DNA of 64,000 nucleotides from Limimaricola sp. G21655-S1 (GTDB taxonomy: Bacteria; Pseudomonadota; Alphaproteobacteria; Rhodobacterales; Rhodobacteraceae), in NCBI RefSeq assembly GCF_027213785.1, contig NZ_JAPWGO010000011.1, positions 62,001 through 126,000 of the forward strand, written 5' to 3'. Shown one piece after another: positions 17,729 through 27,229 of the stretch (positions are counted from its first letter, which is position 1; each line of letters begins with the position of its first letter). Position numbers and translations under genes: made by a program. The notes under the pieces were generated by a model, which was given only the letters and a program-made list of their open reading frames with translations, did not search any database and was not told the origin of the DNA.

Positions 17729-19816
17729 TCAGAGACGGGTGCCCTCGAGCACCCACATGGTATCGGGAAAGGCGGATGGCAGGTGCAGCCCGTGGCTCAT
17801 CAGATAGCTGCCGGGCAGGTCGAGCGCGCCGTCCTTGAGCGCCAGCGGCCCGCGCGACAGCACGCCCAGATCCTCGGGGTTCACCAGCGCGACGCGGTAG
17901 CTCGCCTCGGGGTCGAGACCGGTGAGCCGCAGCGGCCGGGGCAGGATCTGCGCCGCGCTTTCGGCATAGCCCGCGAAGACCACGAAGCGGCCGCCATCGG
18001 CCGCCATCTGCGCCTCGGCGATCACCGCGCCGTCGGCGCTGTCGAGCCGGTGGATGTCGGCGCGCATGGTCCAGTCGCGGTTGTTCTTCCACCACGCGGT
18101 GACGCGGGTGAGCACCTGCGCCTCCTCCTCGGTCAGTTCGCGCGGGTCCATCTCGAAGCCCATATGCCGCTGCGCCGCGACCCAGGCGCGGAAGCGGATG
18201 TCGTGCACCCGTCCCGAGGTATGGGCGCGGCGCGGACCGACATGGCTGCCGGTGATGGCGGCGGGCAAGAACAGCGCCGCCTCGTGCTGCATCCTGAGCC
18301 GCTCGACCGCGTCGTTGCTGTCCGAAAGCCAGACCCGCTGGGTGCGCGACAGGATCCCCGCGTCGATGCGGCCGCCGCCGGAGGCGCAGCTTTCGATCTC
18401 GACCATGGGGTGCGCGGCGCGCAGCCGGTCCAGCAGGTCGTAGATGCCGCGCGTCTGTTCGGCGTCCGGGTAGGGGAGCAGCCGGTTGTGGTCCCACTTG
18501 ATGTAGTCGATCGGGTGGTCGCGCAGCACCGCGCCGATCCGGTCGAAGAGATAGTCGCGCACCTCCTCGCGGGTCAGGTCGAGCACCAGCTGCTGGCGTC
18601 CCTCGATCTGGTCGCGCGGCCCCATCGCCCAGTCGGGATGGGCGCGGTGGGTGTCGCTGTCGGCGTTGATCATCTCCGGCTCGAACCAGATGCCGAAGGT
18701 CATGTTCAGCCCGTGGACATGCTCGATCAGCGGGCCGAGCCCGTCGGGATACTTGCGGTCGTCGATCCACCAGTCGCCCAAGCTCGAAGTGTCGTCGTCG
18801 CGCCGGCCGAACCAGCCGTCATCGAGCACGAAGCGCTCGGCGCCGAGGGCGGCGGCGCGGTCGGCGATCGCCTTCAGATCCTCGACATCGTGGTCGAAAT
18901 AGATCGCCTCCCAGCAATTGTAATGCACCGGGCGCGGGCGGTCGGGGTCGGGCCACGTGACGACGCGGTCGCGGATGTGGCGCTGGAACGCGATGGCGCA
19001 GCCATTGAGCCCGGCGCGCGAATAGCTCGCCAGAAGCTGGGCGGTGGCGGCGCGGGTGACCGGGGCCAGATCGGTCGCGCTGGCATGGCCGAACTGGATC
19101 TGCCGCCGCCCGTCGGGCAGCTCCTCGGCCACCATGCGGTGGCCGCCGGACCAGCCATAGTGAAAGGCCCAGGCCTCGCCTCTTGTGTCGGTGGTGCCGC
19201 GCCCCGGCACGATCAGGCCGGGGAAATGCTCGTGCCCCGAGCGGCCGGTGCGGCTCTCGCGCAGGCGGATGCCCGAGGACCACGGCGTGCGCTGCGGCCG
19301 GAACTCGCCGATCCAGCGGCCCGCCATGTCGATCATCTCGTCCGAGAGTTGCGGCGCGGGCAGCACCGGGGCGGCGAGCCAGTCGATGATGACGGGCGCG
19401 TCGCTCTCGATCTCGGCCGAAAGGCCCAGCACATGGGTGTCGGGGCCGATCTCGAACCGCGCGGCGTAGCGCAGCCCGAGATCGGCATCGGCGCAATGCA
19501 CCACCAGCCGGTCGCGCGCCGCCTCGACCTCCACGAGCCGCAGCCGCGGTCGCAGCACCCGCCCATCGGCGTCGCGCAGGCTCAGCCCCGGCTGGCCCGG
19601 AAAGCTGCGATCGGCCTCGGGGCAGATCGAGAGCGGCGCATTGGCGTCGAGCATGCCGCCGGTCCGGTCCATCGCATGGGCGCGGGCGATGGGGGCGAGG
19701 TCGGTGGCCTTGGGAAGCGGCGCGCCCCAATAGACCACCTCGGGCAGCCGCGCGTCGGTCGCGGCCAGCACGAGGGTCTGGGCAAAGCTGTCGAGGCGCC
19801 AGCAGTCGGTGGTCAT
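17729..19816 (-). CDS. Alpha-galactosidase, glycoside hydrolase family 36
   Basis: GH36 enzyme of 695 aa. An N-terminal beta-sandwich (about 1-280) precedes the catalytic barrel with FVLDDGWFGRRDDD, the nucleophile Asp442 in YIKWDHNR, ESCASGGGRID and the probable acid/base Asp499 in WLSDSNDA. It releases galactose from melibiose/raffinose-type sugars, acting in the cytoplasm because no signal peptide is present. Its ATG overlaps the preceding permease stop (ATGA, 19813-19816). Together with the GH42 enzyme the operon can handle both alpha- and beta-linked galactose. Confidence 0.93.
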   Translation of the reverse strand: MTTDCWRLDSFAQTLVLAATDARLPEVVYWGAPLPKATDLAPIARAHAMDRTGGMLDANAPLSICPEADRSFPGQPGLSLRDADGRVLRPRLRLVEVEAARDRLVVHCADADLGLRYAARFEIGPDTHVLGLSAEIESDAPVIIDWLAAPVLPAPQLSDEMIDMAGRWIGEFRPQRTPWSSGIRLRESRTGRSGHEHFPGLIVPGRGTTDTRGEAWAFHYGWSGGHRMVAEELPDGRRQIQFGHASATDLAPVTRAATAQLLASYSRAGLNGCAIAFQRHIRDRVVTWPDPDRPRPVHYNCWEAIYFDHDVEDLKAIADRAAALGAERFVLDDGWFGRRDDDTSSLGDWWIDDRKYPDGLGPLIEHVHGLNMTFGIWFEPEMINADSDTHRAHPDWAMGPRDQIEGRQQLVLDLTREEVRDYLFDRIGAVLRDHPIDYIKWDHNRLLPYPDAEQTRGIYDLLDRLRAAHPMVEIESCASGGGRIDAGILSRTQRVWLSDSNDAVERLRMQHEAALFLPAAITGSHVGPRRAHTSGRVHDIRFRAWVAAQRHMGFEMDPRELTEEEAQVLTRVTAWWKNNRDWTMRADIHRLDSADGAVIAEAQMAADGGRFVVFAGYAESAAQILPRPLRLTGLDPEASYRVALVNPEDLGVLSRGPLALKDGALDLPGSYLMSHGLHLPSAFPDTMWVLEGTRL

Positions 19817-20661
19817 TTCACGGCTCCGAGGGTGAGGCCAGCGATGAAGTGTCGCTGCATCAGGAAGAACATGGCGACGGGCGGCAGGGCGGCGACGATG
19901 CTGCCCGCGCTCATCAGGTGATAGGCGGCGCGGTACTGCGCGTTGAATGAGGTGATGCCTGCCGTCACCGGCTGGCTCTCGGCGCCTTGGGTCAGCACCA
20001 CGGCCCAGAAGTAGTCGTTCCAGATGAAGGTGAAGATCAGCACGGCGAGCGCCGCGATGGCGGGCTTCATCAGGGGCAGCACCACGAAGACGAAGATGCG
20101 CCATTCCGAGACGCCCTCGACGCGGGCTGCTTCGATCAGCTCGAAGGGCAGGGCGCGGATGAAGTTGCGCATGAACAGGGTGCAAAAGCCGGTCTGGAAG
20201 GCGATGTGGAACAGCACCAGCCCGGTCTTGGTGTTGTAGAGGCCCAGATCGAGCGTCAGGTCGCGGACCGGGACCATCAGGATCTGGAACGGCACGAAGT
20301 TGCCCGCGACGAACAGGAAGAAGATCCAGATATTGGCGCGGAACTTGTAGATGCCGAGCGCGAAGCCGGTCATGCAGCTGAGCGCCACCGCGCCGATCAC
20401 CGTGGGCACGGTGATCAGCACCGAGTTCAACAGGTAGCGCGGCATGTCGCTCTCGAAGAACACCTTGGAGTAGTTCGTCACGCCCTCGAACGAGGACGGC
20501 CAGCCCCAGTAGTTGGCGTTGGCGAAATCGGCGTCGGGGCGGATCGAGAAGATCGCCACGGCGATCAGCGGCAAGAGCCACAGGATGAGGGCTATGGGGA
20601 TCAGCGACTGGTAGGCGATCTGCGCGCCGCGCGGCTGCTTGTCGATCGGGGTCGGGAACAT
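19813..20661 (-). CDS. Carbohydrate ABC transporter permease (MalG/RafG type)
   Basis: Inner-membrane permease of 282 aa with six predicted helices and the EAA loop near ELIEAARVEGVSEWRIFVFVVLPLMKPA, which contacts the ATPase. It pairs with the permease at 21025-21975, the binding protein at 22048 and the ATPase at 24278. Unusually, a YjbR-like gene separates the two permease genes; only one base lies between that gene's stop and this start. Confidence 0.92.
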   Translation of the reverse strand: MFPTPIDKQPRGAQIAYQSLIPIALILWLLPLIAVAIFSIRPDADFANANYWGWPSSFEGVTNYSKVFFESDMPRYLLNSVLITVPTVIGAVALSCMTGFALGIYKFRANIWIFFLFVAGNFVPFQILMVPVRDLTLDLGLYNTKTGLVLFHIAFQTGFCTLFMRNFIRALPFELIEAARVEGVSEWRIFVFVVLPLMKPAIAALAVLIFTFIWNDYFWAVVLTQGAESQPVTAGITSFNAQYRAAYHLMSAGSIVAALPPVAMFFLMQRHFIAGLTLGAVK

Positions 20662-20662
20662 C

Positions 20663-21028
20663 TCAGATTTCCTCCATCGGCGGCAGTTCGGCCTGCGCCC
20701 GTTTCGTCAGGCCCGCGCGCACACGGCCATAGCTGACGGCGATCCGGTGGCGGGCCTCTTCGGGGTCGAGCCCGTCGAGCGTCAGCCCGACCCAGGCGCC
20801 GCGGAAATAGGGCGGCCAATGCGCGGCCCCCGCCTCGACCAGCATTTCGGCGGTCTCGCGGTCCGGCGTGGCGACGACCACGGTGTCGGTATTGGTCGCG
20901 CGCGCCTCGCCGTCGCCCCAGCAGGCGAACATCTTGCCGCCGATCTTCCACGAGTCGAGCTCGCCCGGGCCCGACCGCACCGCGCCGGGCCGTGCCGCGC
21001 AGAGCGCGTCGAATTCGCCCCGGGTCAT
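20663..21028 (-). CDS. MmcQ/YjbR-family protein inserted between ABC permease genes
   Basis: Small protein of 121 aa with the MmcQ/YjbR (CyaY-like fold) pattern: an N-terminal helix MTRGEFDALCAARPGA, then SWKIGGKMFACW, HWPPYFRGAWVGL and a C-terminal RIAVSYGRVRAGLTKR. Family members are predicted to bind DNA, but their function is not established. It overlaps the upstream permease stop (ATGA, 21025-21028) and sits one base before the next permease, so it is translated as part of the importer operon. Its role in galactoside uptake, if any, is unknown. Confidence 0.82.
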   Translation of the reverse strand: MTRGEFDALCAARPGAVRSGPGELDSWKIGGKMFACWGDGEARATNTDTVVVATPDRETAEMLVEAGAAHWPPYFRGAWVGLTLDGLDPEEARHRIAVSYGRVRAGLTKRAQAELPPMEEI

Positions 21029-21975
21029 CGGCCGCGCTCCTCGCGGTACATCGACCACAGGAAGTAGGTGATGAAGACCAGCATGATCAGGAACAGCACC
21101 ACGGCGATGGCGGCGCCGTAGCCCATGCGGAAGCCGTATTCCGACAGCGCCACCTCGAACATGTAGAAGCTCAGCACCCGGCTTTCGCCGAACGGCCCGC
21201 CCGCGGTCATGATCGAGATCAGGTCGAAGGAGCGCAGCGCACCGATGATGGTGACGACGAAGGCGATGAAGGTGGCGGGGCGCAGCTGCGGCAGGATGAT
21301 GTGCCACAGCATCCGGAAGCCCTTGGCGTTGTCGAGGCGGCCCGCCTCGATCTGCTCGGGATCCACGGCGTTCAGGCCGGTGAGATAGAGGATCATGCAA
21401 TAGGCGGTCTGCGGCCAGAGACCGGCGGCGATGATGCCGTAGGTGACCCAGCGCTCGTCGCCCAGCACGTTGATCGGGCCCGCCCCGAACCAGCCCAGCA
21501 TCACGTTCAGCAATCCGAAGGACGGATCGTAGAACCAGCTGAAGACGAGGCCCACGACCACCTGCGAGATCACGAAGGGAAAGAAGAACAGCGACTTGTA
21601 GATCCGGATGCCGGTTACGGTCTGGTTCAGGAACAGCGCGATGGCGAGCCCCATCGGGATCGCCAGCAGGTAGAGCACCAGCCAGATCACGTTGTTTCTC
21701 AGCGAGGTGTAGAAGGCGTCGTCCCAGTACATCTCCTCGTAATTGGCGAGTCCCACATATTCGGCTTCGCCCAGCCCGTCCCATTCGTAGAGCGAGACGT
21801 TGAAGCTCTGGAACACCGGGATCAGCACGTAGATCGCGAAGAACAGGATGCCGGGCGCCAGGAACAGCCATGGCGTGATCGCGATCTGGTTGCGGCGCCA
21901 CCAGCCGCGCGGCGCGGGCCCGCTCGCGGGGATGGCTGCCGGTCGGGGCGCGGTGGAGGGCGGGAGCGGGGCCAT
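21025..21975 (-). CDS. Carbohydrate ABC transporter permease (MalF/RafF type)
   Basis: Inner-membrane permease of about 316 aa with six helices and the EAA loop PEQIEAGRLDNAKGFRMLWHIILPQLRP. I place the start at the ATG 21973-21975 (MAPLPPST), which leaves the GC hairpin at 22007-22026 untranslated between the binding protein and permease genes. An ATG at 22033-22035 would extend the protein by 20 residues through the hairpin and lacks a ribosome-binding site. The N-terminal ~30 residues are Pro/Ala rich before the first helix. Confidence 0.9.
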   Translation of the reverse strand: MAPLPPSTAPRPAAIPASGPAPRGWWRRNQIAITPWLFLAPGILFFAIYVLIPVFQSFNVSLYEWDGLGEAEYVGLANYEEMYWDDAFYTSLRNNVIWLVLYLLAIPMGLAIALFLNQTVTGIRIYKSLFFFPFVISQVVVGLVFSWFYDPSFGLLNVMLGWFGAGPINVLGDERWVTYGIIAAGLWPQTAYCMILYLTGLNAVDPEQIEAGRLDNAKGFRMLWHIILPQLRPATFIAFVVTIIGALRSFDLISIMTAGGPFGESRVLSFYMFEVALSEYGFRMGYGAAIAVVLFLIMLVFITYFLWSMYREERGR

Positions 21976-22006
21976 GGCTGCACCTTCGGGAGAGAACGGA
22001 TTGGTC

Positions 22007-22026
22007 GGGGGCGGCGCACCGCCCCC
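22007..22026 (-). terminator. GC hairpin between ABC binding-protein and permease genes
   Basis: Perfect 8-bp stem GGGGGCGG/CCGCCCCC with a 4-base loop (CGCA), 22 bases past the binding-protein stop. Same position relative to the receptor gene as the hairpins at 40, 7408 and 58641, consistent with raising receptor mRNA over permease mRNA. Confidence 0.6.
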
Positions 22027-22047
22027 GGGGATCATGCGTCGCGCGGA

Positions 22048-23313
22048 TCAGTAGATCCGCTGGCGCGCGCGCTCGAGCCGGTCGAGGATGCGGTCGAGAT
22101 TGTCGGGCTTGACCATGAATTCCTGGAAGCCCTCCATCGCCACCTTGGCCATCTCGGCCGGGGCGTCGCGGTCGAAGAACTGCGCCACGCCGCCGGGGCT
22201 GTTCGATGACAGCACCTCGAAGCCCTCTTTCAGGAACTTGTCATCATCGACCGAGGAGCCGCTGTTCACCGGCAGCTGCCCCAGCGCGTCGCCCGCGTTG
22301 ATCGCGGTCTGGTTCTCGGCCGAGGTGACGAATTTCAGGAAGGCGCGCGCGGCCTCCTTGTTCTGCGCCCCCGAGGGGATGTGGAACGTGTCGGTGGGCG
22401 CGTCTTCGGCCAGCTCGACGTCGGGGTTGATCGCCGGGAACTGGTAGTAGTCGAGCTGATCGTCCGAGAGCCCGGCCTCGCGCAGCGGCGCCACGGCGAA
22501 GTTGCCCATCAGGTAGGCTGCGGCCTCGCCGTTCACCATGAAGGGCAGCGCCTCCTGCCAGCTATAGGCGGTGTGGTTGTCGACATAGGCACCCATGTCG
22601 ATCAGCTCGCGCCAGTTGGCGAAGGTCTGCTTCACCCGCTCGTCGGTCCACTCGACCTCGCCATTGGCGAGCGCCATGTGGAAGTCGAAGCCGTTGGTGC
22701 GCATGTTGAGGTAGTCGAACCAGCCGGCGGCGGTCCACAGGAACTTGGTGCCGATGGTGAAGCACTTGATGTCGTTGTCCAGGAGAGTCTGGCAGTTGGC
22801 CTTGAAGGCCTCCCAGTCCTGCGGCTCCTCAAGCCCGTGCTCCTCGTAGAGATCCTTCCGGTAATAGACCCCCCACTGGTAGTAGGTGTAGGGCACGCCC
22901 CATTGCTTGCCGTCAAGCGTCATCGCGCCCTTGGTCGAGGCGAGGTTCTCGCTGAGCTCGCCCTCCCACAGATCGGACACGTCCTCGAACAGCCCGGCAT
23001 CGACATAGGGCGCCATGCGGTTGCCCGCGTACCAGTTCGCCACGTCCGGCGGGTTCGCCGTCAGGAAGTTGCGGATCTGCGTCTTGTAGGCCTCGCGGTC
23101 GATCACCGTCAGCTCGATGTCCAGATCGGGATGCATCTCGCCGAATCGTTCGACCATGCCCTCCATCACCGCGCGCGGCGCGGGGTTGGACATGTCCGAG
23201 AAGATCTTCAGCTCGCCCGAAAGCGCCATCTCGTGGCTTTCGGCAAAGGCGCCGCTGGCCAGCGACGTCGACATGGCCAGCGCGGCAAGCGCGGCCCGGT
23301 AGTGAGTAACCAT
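22048..23313 (-). CDS. ABC transporter sugar-binding protein (extracellular, family 1)
   Basis: Periplasmic receptor of 421 aa with a signal peptide (about 1-24, MVTHYRAALAALAMSTSLASGAF... cut near AFAES). The body shows the usual SBP_bac features: DLDIELTVIDREAYKTQIRNFLTANPPDV and GKQWGVPYTYYQWGVYYRKDLYEEHGL. It presents galactosides to the two permeases. The ATG at 23311-23313 has GGGGAGGAG 7 bases in front. First gene of the minus-strand galactoside operon, divergent from the IclR gene. Confidence 0.92.
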   Translation of the reverse strand: MVTHYRAALAALAMSTSLASGAFAESHEMALSGELKIFSDMSNPAPRAVMEGMVERFGEMHPDLDIELTVIDREAYKTQIRNFLTANPPDVANWYAGNRMAPYVDAGLFEDVSDLWEGELSENLASTKGAMTLDGKQWGVPYTYYQWGVYYRKDLYEEHGLEEPQDWEAFKANCQTLLDNDIKCFTIGTKFLWTAAGWFDYLNMRTNGFDFHMALANGEVEWTDERVKQTFANWRELIDMGAYVDNHTAYSWQEALPFMVNGEAAAYLMGNFAVAPLREAGLSDDQLDYYQFPAINPDVELAEDAPTDTFHIPSGAQNKEAARAFLKFVTSAENQTAINAGDALGQLPVNSGSSVDDDKFLKEGFEVLSSNSPGGVAQFFDRDAPAEMAKVAMEGFQEFMVKPDNLDRILDRLERARQRIY

Positions 23314-23344
23314 GGTCTCCTCCCCATTTCCTCCGGCAAATCTA

Positions 23345-23361
23345 GTCTCATTATTTGAGAC
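23345..23361. promoter_or_regulatory. Inverted repeat, candidate IclR operator
   Basis: GTCTCA-TTATT-TGAGAC, a perfect 6-bp inverted repeat with an AT-rich 5-base centre. It lies in the 144-bp region between the divergent binding-protein (start 23313) and IclR (start 23458) genes. Outside the core the flanks (AAATCT / AGGTTT) are also near-complementary. Location and symmetry fit a site for the adjacent IclR protein controlling both directions. Confidence 0.55.
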
Positions 23362-23457
23362 CAGGTTTTGCATATTGAAATCATACGCCGGTCTGCCCTA
23401 TGCTTGTCAACAGCCGAGGCACGCTTTGACGGGCCGGGACGCAACGGAGGGGGCAGG

Positions 23458-24285
23458 ATGAGGGCGCAGCGAAGCGAACAGCAGGTGGGCGACGGGACCA
23501 TCGGCAAGGCGGTGACGGTGCTCGATCTTGTGGCCGGGTTCGAACGCCCCGTCCGGTTCAACGAGCTGCGCGAGCGCTCGGATTATCCCAAGGCGACGCT
23601 CTACCGGCTGCTGCAGACGCTGACGAATCAGGGTCTGCTGGCGCTCGATCCGGAGCGGCAGACCTACGCGCCGGGGCTGCGGCTGATGCGGCTCGCCCAT
23701 GCCGCCTGGGAGCAGTCCTCGCTGGCGCCGGTGGCACGGCCGCATCTGTCGCGGCTCGCGGCGCGGGCGGCCGAGACCGTGCATCTGGCGCAGCTCGACG
23801 CGGGACAGGTGCTCTATGTCGACAAGCGGGTGCCGTCCCGCCCGGTCGAGATGTTCAGCCAGGCCGGCAAGGTCGGGCCCGCGCATTGCACCGGGGTCGG
23901 CAAGGCGATGCTGGCCTTTCTCGACGAGGCGGCGCTCGACCGGGCGGTGGCGCTGCAGAGCTTCTACCGGTTCACGCCGCAGACGATCACCGATGCGCAA
24001 GCCCTGCGCGCCGAGCTGGCCGAGATCCGCGACCGCGGCCATGCCTTCGACCGCGAGGAGCACGAGCCGGGCATCATCTGCGTGGCGATGCCGATCCTCT
24101 CGGCGCGCGGCCGGGTGATCGGCGCGCTCTCGGTCACCTCGGTGACCGCCCGCAAGACACTGGACGACTTGGAGAAGATGGTGCCGCTGCTGCGCGAGAC
24201 GGCGGCGTGCATCTCGAAGGACATGGAGGCGTGGCGCTTCCCCGATCAGGGGCAGGCCCGCGACAAGGGAGAGAAAGATGTCTGA
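23458..24285 (+). CDS. IclR-family transcriptional regulator
   Basis: Regulator of 275 aa: winged helix-turn-helix (about 15-75, [25 protein letters not shown]) and the IclR effector domain (about 90-260, with [13 protein letters not shown] and [14 protein letters not shown]). The ATG at 23458 has GGAGGGGG upstream; an earlier reading would run through the intergenic region. It is divergent from the galactoside operon and overlaps the ABC ATPase gene by 8 bases, so regulator and ATPase are made from one mRNA. Effector unknown, probably a galactoside or galactose derivative. Confidence 0.9.
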   Translation: MRAQRSEQQVGDGTIGKAVTVLDLVAGFERPVRFNELRERSDYPKATLYRLLQTLTNQGLLALDPERQTYAPGLRLMRLAHAAWEQSSLAPVARPHLSRLAARAAETVHLAQLDAGQVLYVDKRVPSRPVEMFSQAGKVGPAHCTGVGKAMLAFLDEAALDRAVALQSFYRFTPQTITDAQALRAELAEIRDRGHAFDREEHEPGIICVAMPILSARGRVIGALSVTSVTARKTLDDLEKMVPLLRETAACISKDMEAWRFPDQGQARDKGEKDV

Positions 24286-25339
24286 CGTCACCCTGCGCAA
24301 GCTCGTGAAGCGATACGGCGAGGTGGAGGTGATCCACGGCGTCGATCTCGACATCAGCGACGGTGAATTCGTGGTCTTCGTCGGCCCCTCGGGCTGCGGC
24401 AAGTCCACGCTGCTGCGGATGATCGCCGGGCTGGAGGCGACCAGCGCCGGCGAGATCCGCATCGGCGACCAGGACGTGACCCGCGCCGACCCGGCCGATC
24501 GCGGCGTGGCGATGGTGTTCCAGACCTACGCGCTCTACCCGCACATGACGGTCGAGGAGAACATGGGCTTCGGCCTGAAGATGACCGGCCACAAGAGCGC
24601 CGAGATCAAGGAGAAGGTGCGCGAGGCGAGCCGCATCCTCAAGCTCGACGATTACCTCAAGCGCAAGCCCAAGGCGCTCTCGGGCGGGCAGCGCCAGCGC
24701 GTCGCCATCGGCCGCGCCATCGTGCGCGGTCCGGAGGTGTTCCTGTTCGACGAGCCGCTGTCGAACCTCGACGCCGAGCTTCGGGTCGACATGCGGGTCG
24801 AGATCGCGCGGCTGCACAAGGAGATCGGCGCGACGATGATCTACGTCACCCACGACCAGGTCGAGGCGATGACGCTCGCGGACAAGATCGTGGTGCTCAG
24901 GGGCGGCAACATCGAGCAGGTCGGCGCGCCGATGGATCTCTACCGCGATCCCGACAACCGCTTCGTCGCGGGCTTCATCGGCAGCCCGGCGATGAACTTC
25001 GTGAGCGGCAGCGCCGCCGCGGAGGGGGTGCTGGCGCCGGGGCTCGGGGCGCAGACGCTGCGGGTGCCGGCCCGCCTGCCGGAGGCCGGAACCGAGGTGA
25101 CCGTCGGCGTGCGGCCGCAGCATCTCGCGCTCGCGGAGGGCGACAGCCACCTCGTCGACCTGGTCGAGCGTCTCGGCGGTGTCTCCTATGCCTATCTGGT
25201 CGCGGCGACCGGCGACCGGCTGGTGGTGGAGCTGCGCGAGGACGACCCCGCGCCGCGCCCGAACAGCCGGGTGGGCCTTCAGGTCGATGCGGCGCGGGTG
25301 ATGCTGTTCGACGCCGCGACCGAGCGGCGGCTGCGCTAG
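24278..25339 (+). CDS. Sugar ABC transporter ATPase (UgpC/MsmK/MalK type)
   Basis: ATP-binding subunit of 353 aa. Walker [10 protein letters not shown] (about 37-45), Q-loop [10 protein letters not shown], signature [14 protein letters not shown], Walker [13 protein letters not shown] and the switch histidine in YVTHDQ are all intact. A C-terminal TOBE/regulatory domain (about 240-353) is typical of the MalK branch. It energises the galactoside importer encoded divergently. ATPases of this branch are often shared between several sugar importers. Confidence 0.94.
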   Translation: MSDVTLRKLVKRYGEVEVIHGVDLDISDGEFVVFVGPSGCGKSTLLRMIAGLEATSAGEIRIGDQDVTRADPADRGVAMVFQTYALYPHMTVEENMGFGLKMTGHKSAEIKEKVREASRILKLDDYLKRKPKALSGGQRQRVAIGRAIVRGPEVFLFDEPLSNLDAELRVDMRVEIARLHKEIGATMIYVTHDQVEAMTLADKIVVLRGGNIEQVGAPMDLYRDPDNRFVAGFIGSPAMNFVSGSAAAEGVLAPGLGAQTLRVPARLPEAGTEVTVGVRPQHLALAEGDSHLVDLVERLGGVSYAYLVAATGDRLVVELREDDPAPRPNSRVGLQVDAARVMLFDAATERRLR

Positions 25340-25417
25340 GGTCGAGGATGGCTTCCCGGGCTTGCCCCAAGGGCATGTAGCGCGCTTAATGTCTGCAACT
25401 CGCAGAGGAGCAGACCG

Positions 25418-27196
25418 ATGAGACACGCCGTGATCCCGCTGCTGCTGGCCGCTTGGCCCGCCGCCGCGCAGCAGGCCGCCGATGCCGTCACCACCGAGGG
25501 CACCTCCTCGGGCGAGATCGCGGGGCTGTCTGAGGCGGCGCAGGCCGCGGTCGAGGCCAAGCGCGCAGGCCGCCCGGTCGAGGCGCAGGAGTGGATGGTG
25601 GCCGCCGCCAACCCGCTTGCCGTGGAGGCGGGCGCGGAGGTGCTGCGCGAAGGCGGCTCGGCCGCCGATGCGATGGTCGCGGTGCAGGCGGTGCTGGGGC
25701 TGGTCGAGCCACAAAGCTCGGGGCTCGGCGGCGGCGCCTTCCTCGTCTGGTACGACGCCGAGAGCGGCGAGCTGACCACGCTGGACGGGCGCGAGACCGC
25801 GCCGCTGGCCGCGACGCCGACGCTGTTTCAGGACGAGAGCGGCCAGCCGCTCGAATTCTTCGACGCGGTGGTGGGCGGTCTTTCGGTCGGCACGCCCGGC
25901 ACGCCGCGCCTGCTCGAGACGGCGCATGAGAAATGGGGCAAATCCGACTGGGCCGGGCTGTTCGACGCCGCCATCGCCCATGCCGAGGAGGGCTTCGCGG
26001 TCTCGCCGCGCCTTGCCACGCTGGTCGCCGAGGATGCCGAGCGGTTGCAGCGGTTTCCGGCGACGGCCGCGTATTACTTTCCCGGCGGCAGCGCCATCGC
26101 CGAGGGTGCGACGCTGAAGAATCCCGACTATGCCGAGGTGCTGCGCGCCATGGCCGAGGGCGGGGCCGACGCCTTCTACGAGGGCGGCATCGCCGCCGAC
26201 ATCGTCGCCACGGTGCAGGGCGCCGAGGGCAATCCGGGCGTGCTGTCGGAAACCGATCTCGCGCTCTACGAGGTGGTCGAGCGCGACGCGGTCTGCGCCG
26301 CCTATCGCGACTACGATGTCTGTGGCATGGGGCCGCCATCCTCAGGCGCGCTGACGGTGGGGCAGATCCTCGGCATGCTCGGTACCTATGATCTCGGCGC
26401 GATGGGGCCCGACAGCGCCGAGGCATGGCGGCTGATCGGCGACGCCTCGCGGATCGCCTTCGCGGATCGCGGCCGCTACATGGCCGATAGCGATTACGTG
26501 CCGATGCCGACCGAGGGGCTGGTCGATCCGGCCTATCTCTCGGGCCGCGCGGCGCTGCTCGCGGGCGACGACGCGCTGCCGGAGGTGGCCCCGGGCGAGC
26601 CGGAATGGCAGCACGCGATGCTCTGGGGCGACGACATGTCGATCGAGCTGCCCTCGACCAGCCACATCTCCATCGTCGACGCCGATGGCAACGCGCTGTC
26701 GATGACCACGACGATCGAGAACGGCTTCGGCTCGCGGCTGTTCGTGCGGGGGTTCCTCTTGAACAACGAGCTGACCGATTTCAGCTTCGCCACGCATGAG
26801 GAGGGCCGCCCGATCGCCAACCGGGTCGAGCCGGGCAAGCGGCCGCGCTCCTCGATGGCGCCGACCATCGTGATGCAGGGCGAGACGCCGGTGCTGGTGG
26901 TGGGCTCGCCCGGTGGCAGCCGGATCATCGGCTATGTCGCGCAGACCATCATCAACTGGGCCGATTGGGGCATGGACGTGCAGCAGGCCGTCGCCGCGCC
27001 GCATCTGGTGAACCGCTTCGGCACCTTCGACATCGAGGCGGGCACCGAGGCCGAGGCGCTGCAGACCCCGCTGCAGGAGATCGGCTTCGAGACCGAGATC
27101 CGCGACCTGACCTCGGGGCTGCACGCGATCGAGATCGGCGAGGTGCTGTCGGGCGGCGCCGATCCGCGCCGCGAGGGGATCGCGCTCGGGCAATGA
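25418..27196 (+). CDS. ggt: Gamma-glutamyltransferase
   Basis: N-terminal-nucleophile hydrolase of 592 aa that cleaves and transfers gamma-glutamyl groups (glutathione and related compounds) in the periplasm. A signal peptide (about 1-17, cut after AAAQ) precedes the large subunit with GLGGGAFLVWYD and GRETAP (substrate-binding Arg125). Self-cleavage should occur before Thr414 in STSHISIVD, the catalytic residue. The small subunit contains NNELTDFSF and VGSPGGSRIIGYV. It stands alone between the galactoside and uric acid clusters and is followed by a strong terminator. Confidence 0.93.
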   Translation: MRHAVIPLLLAAWPAAAQQAADAVTTEGTSSGEIAGLSEAAQAAVEAKRAGRPVEAQEWMVAAANPLAVEAGAEVLREGGSAADAMVAVQAVLGLVEPQSSGLGGGAFLVWYDAESGELTTLDGRETAPLAATPTLFQDESGQPLEFFDAVVGGLSVGTPGTPRLLETAHEKWGKSDWAGLFDAAIAHAEEGFAVSPRLATLVAEDAERLQRFPATAAYYFPGGSAIAEGATLKNPDYAEVLRAMAEGGADAFYEGGIAADIVATVQGAEGNPGVLSETDLALYEVVERDAVCAAYRDYDVCGMGPPSSGALTVGQILGMLGTYDLGAMGPDSAEAWRLIGDASRIAFADRGRYMADSDYVPMPTEGLVDPAYLSGRAALLAGDDALPEVAPGEPEWQHAMLWGDDMSIELPSTSHISIVDADGNALSMTTTIENGFGSRLFVRGFLLNNELTDFSFATHEEGRPIANRVEPGKRPRSSMAPTIVMQGETPVLVVGSPGGSRIIGYVAQTIINWADWGMDVQQAVAAPHLVNRFGTFDIEAGTEAEALQTPLQEIGFETEIRDLTSGLHAIEIGEVLSGGADPRREGIALGQ

Positions 27197-27229
27197 GCGT
27201 CGGGCTCGGGGCCGATCACCATTGACGGA

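Noticed and set aside
15807-18770. One long minus-strand frame covering GH42 and part of GH36, suggesting a galactosidase fusion
   Set aside because: Upstream of the GH42 ATG at 17717 the frame reads Arg/Ala-rich nonsense because GH36 is encoded in a different frame with its own stop at 17729. They are two separate enzymes.
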